Source: HRBIN16 sp049969495 (GTDB lineage: Bacteria > Armatimonadota > HRBIN16). Taken from it: a DNA stretch of 53,682 nt. A program made the position numbers and the translations under genes. The notes beneath the pieces are model-generated. The model worked only from the letters and a program-made list of their open reading frames with translations. It was not told where the DNA came from and did no database searches. Position 1 is the first letter of the stretch. The number at the start of each line of letters is the position of its first letter. The stretch spans positions 1-53,682 of the forward strand of contig JBMFOT010000017.1 of NCBI GenBank assembly GCA_049969495.1, read 5' to 3'. This document shows positions 47,934 to 53,682 of this stretch, piece after piece.

Positions 47934-49541
47934 ATGCAAGAGCGTTTGGAGCAGTTTTTGCAAAAGCACGTGGAGGAGGTTCGCCCGCTTGCCAGAGAGG
48001 CTGCGCTGGCATGGTGGGAGGCGAATGTGACCGGTAGCGAGGAGGCTTTCGAGCGAGGCGCGGCTTTGCAGGCGCAGCTGATGAAGATATACGCCCGAGA
48101 GGACAAGTATCGTTTGCTGCAAAGCATTCCTAACGACAGCATCTCCGACCCGCTGCTGCGCCGCCAGCATAAACTGGTGCTGGACGAGTACCGCGGACAC
48201 CAGATGTCGGAGAAGACCATTGACGAAATCGTGCAGCGTGAGAAAGAGATAGAGAAAGACTACAACACCTACCGTGCCCTCTTCCGTGGGGAGCGCGTGA
48301 GCGACAACGCCCTGCGCGAAATCCTGCAGAAGAGCAACGATAGCGACGAACGACGCGAGGCGTGGGAAGCCAGCAAGCAAATCGGGGAGCGTGTGGCAGA
48401 TGCAGTGCGCGAGCTGGTGCGCATCCGCAACCGCGAAGCGAGGCGAATGGGCTTTCGCGATTATTATGCGATGCAGCTGGAACTGCAGGAGCTGGATGAG
48501 CAGCGTCTGTTTGCTCTGCTGGAGAAACTACACCAGCTGAGCAACGCGCCGTTCCGCCGGTACAAAGAAAAGCTGGATGCCCGCCTGGCGCAACGGTTTG
48601 GCGTGGCGGTAGATGACCTGCGCCCCTGGCACTACACCGACCCCTTCTTCCAGAGCCCTCCGCCCGGCGAGGTAGACCTGAACCCGCTGTTCGAAGGCAA
48701 AGACATCGAAGCCATTTCACGTGCCTTCTACGCTGCCATCGGTCTGCCTGTGGAGCCGATACTAGAGCGCAGTGACCTATACGAACGGGAGGGCAAGAGC
48801 CAGCATGCCTTCTGCATCGACATCGACCGCGAGGGCGACGTGCGCGTGCTGTGCAACCTGCGCCCCAGCGAGCGGTGGATGGGCACGATGCTGCACGAGC
48901 TGGGACATGCGGTGTACGATTACTATATTGACCGTTCCCTGCCTTACCTATTGCGTACGCCGGCGCACACGCTCAGCACGGAAGCCATTGCCATGCTGTT
49001 CGGCAGGATGCACCGCAACGCCGAATGGCTCAAGCGCTATGTGGGCATCCCTGAGGAGCAGGCACAGCTGGTGGTGCGCCCCGCTGTCGAGGAGATGCAG
49101 GCGCAGCTCCTCGTTTTCACGCGCTGGGTGCTGGTGATGACACACTTCGAACGCGCTTTATACGCCGACCCCGATAGCGACCTGAACAGCCTCTGGTGGC
49201 AGCTGGTGGAGAAATACCAGTGGCTGCGCAAGCCCGAAGGACGTGATGCCCCCGATTGGGCGGCGAAGGTACATATTGCGCTCGCGCCGGTATACTACCA
49301 GAACTATATCCTCGGCGAGATGGAGGCATCGCAACTGGTTCACGTGCTGCGCAACCAGGTGCTGGCAGGCGAACCGAAGCACGCACTGGTCTCCAGCCCC
49401 AAGGTGGGCACGTTCCTGAAGCAGAAGGTATTCGCTACCGGTGCGTCACTGCCCTGGGAAGAGGCTCTGGAGTATGCCACCGGCGAGCGGCTGAACCCAG
49501 CTTACTTCGTGGCGCAGATGGAGGCGGAGGAGCCGATTTAA
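47934..49541 (+). CDS. M3-like zinc metallopeptidase (oligoendopeptidase-type)
   Basis: The 535-residue protein is all-alpha with the zinc site TMLHELGHAVYDYY (His321, Glu322, His325) and the third ligand Glu350 in HTLSTEAIAMLFGR, the pattern of M3/M2-type oligopeptidases. These cytosolic enzymes degrade short peptides in a closed channel. The N-terminal long helices (EKTIDEIVQREKEIEKDYNT) fit. The ATG at 47934 is chosen because CAGGAGGCATCG sits before it; the longer frame from 47787 would enter the promoter. The window also encodes peptide-type ABC ATPases (42920-44673), but I see no direct link. Confidence 0.85.
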   Translation: MQERLEQFLQKHVEEVRPLAREAALAWWEANVTGSEEAFERGAALQAQLMKIYAREDKYRLLQSIPNDSISDPLLRRQHKLVLDEYRGHQMSEKTIDEIVQREKEIEKDYNTYRALFRGERVSDNALREILQKSNDSDERREAWEASKQIGERVADAVRELVRIRNREARRMGFRDYYAMQLELQELDEQRLFALLEKLHQLSNAPFRRYKEKLDARLAQRFGVAVDDLRPWHYTDPFFQSPPPGEVDLNPLFEGKDIEAISRAFYAAIGLPVEPILERSDLYEREGKSQHAFCIDIDREGDVRVLCNLRPSERWMGTMLHELGHAVYDYYIDRSLPYLLRTPAHTLSTEAIAMLFGRMHRNAEWLKRYVGIPEEQAQLVVRPAVEEMQAQLLVFTRWVLVMTHFERALYADPDSDLNSLWWQLVEKYQWLRKPEGRDAPDWAAKVHIALAPVYYQNYILGEMEASQLVHVLRNQVLAGEPKHALVSSPKVGTFLKQKVFATGASLPWEEALEYATGERLNPAYFVAQMEAEEPI

Positions 49542-49558
49542 GGTTCGGGAAGTAAACT

Positions 49559-49580
49559 ACCACGCCACACGTGGTTATTT
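49559..49580 (+). terminator. Terminator of the M3-like peptidase gene
   Basis: ACCACG and CGTGGT form a 6-bp stem with loop CCACA, then TTATTT, 17 bases after the stop. It is the only hairpin of those listed with a T-rich tail. Confidence 0.55.
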
Positions 49581-49635
49581 GGATGCAGGTAAGGTGGTTG
49601 TCTGGCTGTTCTGCGACGTTGTGCAGGCATACCCC

Positions 49636-50424
49636 CTACTCCTCCGGCAGGCGAAACTGCTCATCGGGGATAATCTCCGGCTCCGGTGGTAGCACAACCA
49701 CTCCGTAGTTAATCAACAGGGCGCGAGTCCAGTGTACCGCCGCCAGCGATACAAAGCCAGCGTACATCAGCGCGAGGCCGATGACGCTCACAAAGCAGAA
49801 TACAGTCCATGCCGCGACGATAGCAAACATCCCTGCGCTGAAAGGCAGGTTGCCTATCGTCAACAGCAGAGAGCGTCGGAGCACCCTTCGTAGCCAGCCG
49901 GTTTTCGTCTGCTCCGCCGAGTACGCGCCGAACACGTGCTCTACCAGCAGCGGATACTGATACAGCACGGCGGTCTGCCACAGCAACAGAATGTACAGGA
50001 TAACCACCCCGAACACCCGCATCACCACCAAACTGCTCTGCAAATACAACGCGATGTTTGCGACGATGACCAGCGTGACGAAGGTTTGAATCACTGCCAG
50101 CCATAACGTTTTCCATCCCAGAGCGCGCCACGCTTCCGCAAAGCACAGCAACGACGGTTCGTCGCGCGTGGCGATGCGGTAGGCGAGATAGACACACCCT
50201 GTCCACACCTCAGCCAGCACCACCGAACCGGCAAAAAGCGCCACCAGAACCACCAGCACCTGCTGACTACGGACTGCCACACTGACCGTTATCGCTGCCG
50301 CCATCAGCGCCACAAACCACAACAGACTGCTCGCCAGAGTCAGCCCCAGGCGGTCGTAGGCGTCGCCTGTGGCGTTGCGCAGCGCTTTAAAGAAGGTAAT
50401 GGTGGGAGAGGCCGGCTTTTCCAT
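49636..50424 (-). CDS. Integral membrane protein of unknown function
   Basis: The 262-residue product has about six hydrophobic stretches, for example LTLASSLLWFVALMAAAITV, VLVVLVALFAGSVVLAEVW, FGVVILYILLLWQTAVLYQY and FSAGMFAIVAAWTVFCFVSV. The C-terminal end is acidic and Pro-rich (PPEPEIIPDEQFRLPEE). I recognise no family, although the layout resembles YesL-type membrane proteins (DUF624), which are often found beside polysaccharide-utilisation genes. The gene follows the secreted GH-like gene in the same direction 6 bases later, so the two likely work together at the envelope. Confidence 0.65.
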   Translation of the reverse strand: MEKPASPTITFFKALRNATGDAYDRLGLTLASSLLWFVALMAAAITVSVAVRSQQVLVVLVALFAGSVVLAEVWTGCVYLAYRIATRDEPSLLCFAEAWRALGWKTLWLAVIQTFVTLVIVANIALYLQSSLVVMRVFGVVILYILLLWQTAVLYQYPLLVEHVFGAYSAEQTKTGWLRRVLRRSLLLTIGNLPFSAGMFAIVAAWTVFCFVSVIGLALMYAGFVSLAAVHWTRALLINYGVVVLPPEPEIIPDEQFRLPEE

Positions 50425-50430
50425 AAGACT

Positions 50431-52902
50431 CTACCTGACCGGCGGTTTGACGGTTCCCTGTGGGATGATATTTTCAGCGGTAAGCAGCACCACATCACAC
50501 CACTGCACGTAAGGCTTGGTGCCCTCCCCTGCGCGATTGACCACTCTCAGTTCGAGGATATGGAAGCCCGGCGACAGTCTGACCGTACCCATGCGTATCC
50601 ATCCAAAACCTTCTCCGTATTCGCCCACGAGCACGCTGCTCTCGGCAGGCTGTGGGGCATTGTCGTCGACGCTCCACAGCAGAGGCGAGCTGCCCTCCAT
50701 ACGGCATGCTACCCAGATGGTATAATTTCCCTCCTCCTTCACGGCAAAGCGATAGCGCAGGAAGTAACCGCGTGCAGGCGGGTCGTTGAAGTTTTGCAAT
50801 CGTATCACTTTGCCCCCGCTTGCCCAGGGCTGTTCCACGATTTCATCGAAGTTGCTCTCATCCGCCGTCTCCGCTTCCATCCACAGATACTGTGCCAGAC
50901 GCTGAATCGATTCGTTCAGTGCCTCGCTGGCAAGCAGATAGGCGGTATATACCTGGCCTGCTCTGAGATTATCACGCGCCTGCTGCCAGCGAAAGCGCGC
51001 CGTGCCCATATCGATGCGACGCGACTCGCCCAGCTTGATCAGCCTCGCCAGCTCGTTGATGGCGTCCTCCGCAGCCTCCACCGGAAACAGCGTGCCGCTA
51101 TTGGTAAATACCACCGGCACAGTGGGCAGCTTTACCGAGAAGTTACGCCCCTTGCCGCCGATTTTCACCGGCGTGCCGTCGGGCAATTGTGCGGTGAACA
51201 CGCGCGGCTCGGTTAGGCGGAAACTCGTTGGACGCTCGCGGTCCACCGCCCACATCACGTATTGCTCCCCGCCCAGCGTGCTAATCTGGTAGGCGCGATA
51301 GTTCTGCCCGACGTTGACAATGCTGCCCGGGCGCACCGAGGGCAACCACCACACCTCGCCGGGTAGCCGTTTGACCTCACAGATGCCCGACGCAGACTGC
51401 GGGAAAAACAGCACCTTCGGCGGTTGTTGCCATTCTGCCCGTGCCAGCGCGGATTGCTGGAAGGAGCGCAGCCACTGAAGCGCTGGAGGATCCGCGGTGC
51501 TTTCGGTTACGCGGAAGAACCACCCGCGGCTACCCGCCTGAGCAAGGGTTTCCGCCTCGCTATGCAGGGTCTGGCTATCCGCGTAGCCCTGCTTGACATC
51601 GTGCGCCAGCGCGGTCAACAACCAGGTAGGGCGCACGCATTCCGTTGCCTGCCCCATGGCGGGAGCCATACTCTTGAGCGCGAGATTTGCACCGCGCTCG
51701 CTCGCCACCACCAGCAACCCGTCTACACCCGGCTGGTTCTGGGTGCTTACATACACCGGATGGAATCTCTGCCAGCTGAGCAACACCGGCACGTCGGCGA
51801 TGTGTCGTTTCAGCACCGCCGCCATACGGTCCGCCGCCTCTTGCAGCACCTCGCGCCGATACTGAGCAATGTCCTTCCAGTAGGCACAGCGCGCTGCCTC
51901 TACCCGGCGCAGGTTGCCCGTCTGGAGGTCAAACAGTTGCGGAATACCTTTCTGCCCACGCCAGAGCGGAAGCTGGCGAGCAGCATCGGCAAAGGACTCC
52001 AGATTGCGCTCCGAGAGCGCCCATGCGCTCATCAGGTTCTCCAGGGTCTGGTACTTGCGCGACAGAAACGCCTCGAAGCCCAGGCGGAACATCTCCGAAG
52101 AGGGCACGATGCCATCGTCCTCTAAGGGAAGCGTCCATCGTCCAAGCGGGTCCACAAAGAACCGAAGTCCCTTCCCAAATCGCACCTTGCCCAGCGTTTG
52201 CAGTACCCCGTCGCGCCAGGCATCGTAGCCTTCCCACACGTCGGGCACAAAGCCCCCTGCGTCCGCCAGCGGGCGATGCGGGTAGGCAACCATCACCGCC
52301 AGCACACCCTCCTGTAGCTGGACGGGAAGGCGTCCAACACCTTGCTCGACGTTCACCTGAGAATGGCTGAGGATGCTGTTATCATGCGTGTCCACGATAA
52401 AAGTGAGAGCATGGTCTGCGTAAGGCGTGCGAAAGACCACAACGCCGCTTTGTGCGATGCTGGCGATACGGTTGGAGGCTGGCGCGACCACGTACCCCTG
52501 CGCGACAGGCAACCCTGCCTCCCCCAAAGAGATACCGTAACGCAGGTTGCGCGATTCCAGCGCGTCCACAATGCGCTGCCAGTGCTGAACGGATACGCTG
52601 GTTGCAGACTCGCGAGGAACCACGCACACGTCGCTGATGCCGGCCTGAACAAGCGCGTCCAGAAGGCGTTCGTCGCGCTGGAGGTCCGCTTCCGTTGCAT
52701 CGGCACGCAACGACCGCGGAGTAAACCACACCCCGACAGGCAGGTAAACCTGCCCGTCCCATTGCAGACTGTGCGCCGGGGTAATCTGCCAGCGGTGCGT
52801 GCCGCCATCGCGGTCGGTAAAAACACCTTGCCCTACCATCAGCTGCGCCTGCGCGGTGAGCGCGACAGCCAGCAGGGCAACCGACTTTACCAGTGTTGTC
52901 AT
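50431..52902 (-). CDS. Secreted glycoside hydrolase-like protein (TIM barrel, C-terminal carbohydrate-binding domain)
   Basis: The 823-residue protein starts with a signal peptide (MTTLVKSVALLAVALTAQAQ). Residues about 30-450 look like a TIM barrel: QWDGQVYLPVGVWFTPRSLR at the start is typical of GH42/GH5-like or beta-galactosidase-type proteins, with ALVQAGISDVCVVPRESATS, LGFEAFLSRKYQTLENLMSA and VPVLLSWQRFHP later. The C-terminal 140 residues are a jelly-roll sandwich (NYTIWVACRMEGSSPLLWSV, GYIR-type loops). No catalytic acid pair is certain. ATG 52902 is preferred because GAGGTGCT precedes it. Linked to the membrane protein gene downstream. Substrate unknown. Confidence 0.65.
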   Translation of the reverse strand: MTTLVKSVALLAVALTAQAQLMVGQGVFTDRDGGTHRWQITPAHSLQWDGQVYLPVGVWFTPRSLRADATEADLQRDERLLDALVQAGISDVCVVPRESATSVSVQHWQRIVDALESRNLRYGISLGEAGLPVAQGYVVAPASNRIASIAQSGVVVFRTPYADHALTFIVDTHDNSILSHSQVNVEQGVGRLPVQLQEGVLAVMVAYPHRPLADAGGFVPDVWEGYDAWRDGVLQTLGKVRFGKGLRFFVDPLGRWTLPLEDDGIVPSSEMFRLGFEAFLSRKYQTLENLMSAWALSERNLESFADAARQLPLWRGQKGIPQLFDLQTGNLRRVEAARCAYWKDIAQYRREVLQEAADRMAAVLKRHIADVPVLLSWQRFHPVYVSTQNQPGVDGLLVVASERGANLALKSMAPAMGQATECVRPTWLLTALAHDVKQGYADSQTLHSEAETLAQAGSRGWFFRVTESTADPPALQWLRSFQQSALARAEWQQPPKVLFFPQSASGICEVKRLPGEVWWLPSVRPGSIVNVGQNYRAYQISTLGGEQYVMWAVDRERPTSFRLTEPRVFTAQLPDGTPVKIGGKGRNFSVKLPTVPVVFTNSGTLFPVEAAEDAINELARLIKLGESRRIDMGTARFRWQQARDNLRAGQVYTAYLLASEALNESIQRLAQYLWMEAETADESNFDEIVEQPWASGGKVIRLQNFNDPPARGYFLRYRFAVKEEGNYTIWVACRMEGSSPLLWSVDDNAPQPAESSVLVGEYGEGFGWIRMGTVRLSPGFHILELRVVNRAGEGTKPYVQWCDVVLLTAENIIPQGTVKPPVR

Positions 52903-53031
52903 AGCACCTCTCAACGCGATACCTGCCCTTCGCTATGATTGCTGTATACGCTTTCTCCATGTGCGCCCCTTCTTCCTGCCGAAAGGGATTCCGCCTCCTT
53001 GTTGCGAACCATACCATAACAGGGCGACGCC

Positions 53032-53682
53032 ATGATAGAGATACAGGAAGCATCGGTCACATATCCCAACGGCGTGCACGCGCTGAGGAACGTGAACCTG
53101 CGCGTGGAGAAGGGGGAGTTTGTTTTTCTGGTGGGGGCGACGGGGGCAGGAAAGTCCACCTTGCTCAAGCTCATCACGCGCGAGGTGCTACCCACTTACG
53201 GTAAGGTAATTGTTGCAGGGCGCAACGTCGCCGAAATCCCCCCGCACGAGGTTCCTTACTACCGGCGCATGATGGGGGTGGTGTTTCAGGACTTCGGGCT
53301 CCTGCCCAACAAGACGGTGTGGGAGAACGTGGCGTTTGCCCTGCGGGTGCTGGGGCTGCCGCGAAAGGAGATTCGCAAGCGCACCGCCAACGCGATTGAA
53401 CTGGTTGGACTGCTGCGCCGTTGCGATAGTTTCCCCGCTCAGCTATCGGGCGGCGAGGCGCAGCGGGTCGCTATCGCTCGCGCTATTGCCAACGACCCGC
53501 CTCTGCTGCTGGCGGACGAGCCAACGGGCAACCTCGACCCCGATACCTCCTGGGATATTATGCAACTGCTCAGCCACATCAACATTCGCGGCACAACCGT
53601 GCTCGTCGCCAGTCACGATAAATACGTGATAGACCGGATGCGCAAACGGGTAGTGATGATAGATCGCGGCACCATTATCCGT
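53032..53682 (+). CDS. ftsE: Cell division ABC ATPase FtsE (C-terminus off the window)
   Basis: The frame is open to the window edge (217 codons). Walker A is GATGAGKSTLLKLIT, the Q-loop VFQDFGLLPNKTVWENV, the signature LSGGEAQRVAIARAI and Walker B LLLADEPTGNLDP, followed by the H-loop ASHDK. This order and DFGLLPNKT are typical of FtsE, which with FtsX controls peptidoglycan hydrolases at division. It is nearly complete (FtsE is about 220-230 residues). ftsX probably follows outside the window. An ATG with GGGCGACG before it is used. Confidence 0.92.
   Translation, partial: MIEIQEASVTYPNGVHALRNVNLRVEKGEFVFLVGATGAGKSTLLKLITREVLPTYGKVIVAGRNVAEIPPHEVPYYRRMMGVVFQDFGLLPNKTVWENVAFALRVLGLPRKEIRKRTANAIELVGLLRRCDSFPAQLSGGEAQRVAIARAIANDPPLLLADEPTGNLDPDTSWDIMQLLSHINIRGTTVLVASHDKYVIDRMRKRVVMIDRGTIIR

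Noticed and set aside
1..53682. tRNA and rRNA genes
   Set aside because: I looked through the gaps between genes and found no cloverleaf or rRNA-like stretch.

Overview
The window looks like a piece of an Armatimonadota chromosome, probably from a thermophilic or hot-spring lineage. The strongest clue is the type II pseudopilin-like protein at 18821-19576: its N-terminal helix runs into ILFPVFSQARESARKTACLS and then a QDYDE motif, a signature I associate with Armatimonadota DUF1559 proteins. Large secreted glycoside hydrolase-like proteins, two uroporphyrinogen-decarboxylase-like proteins and a GC-rich sequence (about 60% by eye) fit this. Genes are tightly packed, often with ATGA overlaps. 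I found no rRNA, tRNA, CRISPR array or intact insertion sequence.

Layout. 1-4421: a WD40-repeat exported protein (cut by the window edge) divergent from a GH106-type alpha-L-rhamnosidase, with a palindromic operator inside the WD40 promoter. 4447-12032: a rightward run: a coiled-coil PDDEXK-like protein, folB, then rpiB-glyA-dCMP deaminase-WecA-like-wecB-AI-2E transporter-uppP. Its last four genes form a block around undecaprenyl phosphate and cell-surface glycan precursors. 12044-17163: a leftward run reading DprA-like, DNA methyltransferase, PmeII-type endonuclease, class II aldolase, large zinc dehydrogenase, so a restriction-modification pair is coupled to sugar metabolism. 17264-20713: an epimerase start remnant, a mannonate dehydratase-like enzyme, a small membrane protein, the pseudopilin and a GntR/LacI-type regulator.

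20714-29803: an AT-rich regulatory gap, a stand-alone molybdopterin oxidoreductase, a mechanosensitive channel-like protein, a large zinc metalloprotease with an extra N-terminal domain, an SRAP (YedK/HMCES) protein and a LOG-type protein. 29816-32112: an ECF sigma factor, its zinc-finger anti-sigma factor and an exported STN-domain protein with a zinc ribbon, behind a classical ECF promoter (GTAACC-N16-CGTCTT). 32342-34792: two UroD-family proteins. 34969-38866: leuS, comF and DUF1854. 39039-42905: a giant secreted alpha-toroid protein. 42920-45739: two oligopeptide-type ABC ATPases and an unknown 360-residue protein behind a perfect palindrome. 45798-49541: a PAP2 phosphatase, a UbiD decarboxylase and an M3-like peptidase with back-to-back promoters. 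49636-53682: a membrane protein, a secreted GH-like protein and ftsE (cut by the edge).

The parts most likely to be new are the AI-2E protein coupled between wecB and uppP next to a WecA homologue with altered active-site residues, the sigma/anti-sigma/STN-zinc-ribbon operon with its 101-base gene overlap, the restriction-modification genes fused by overlap to a carbohydrate operon, and the unknown 360-residue protein.
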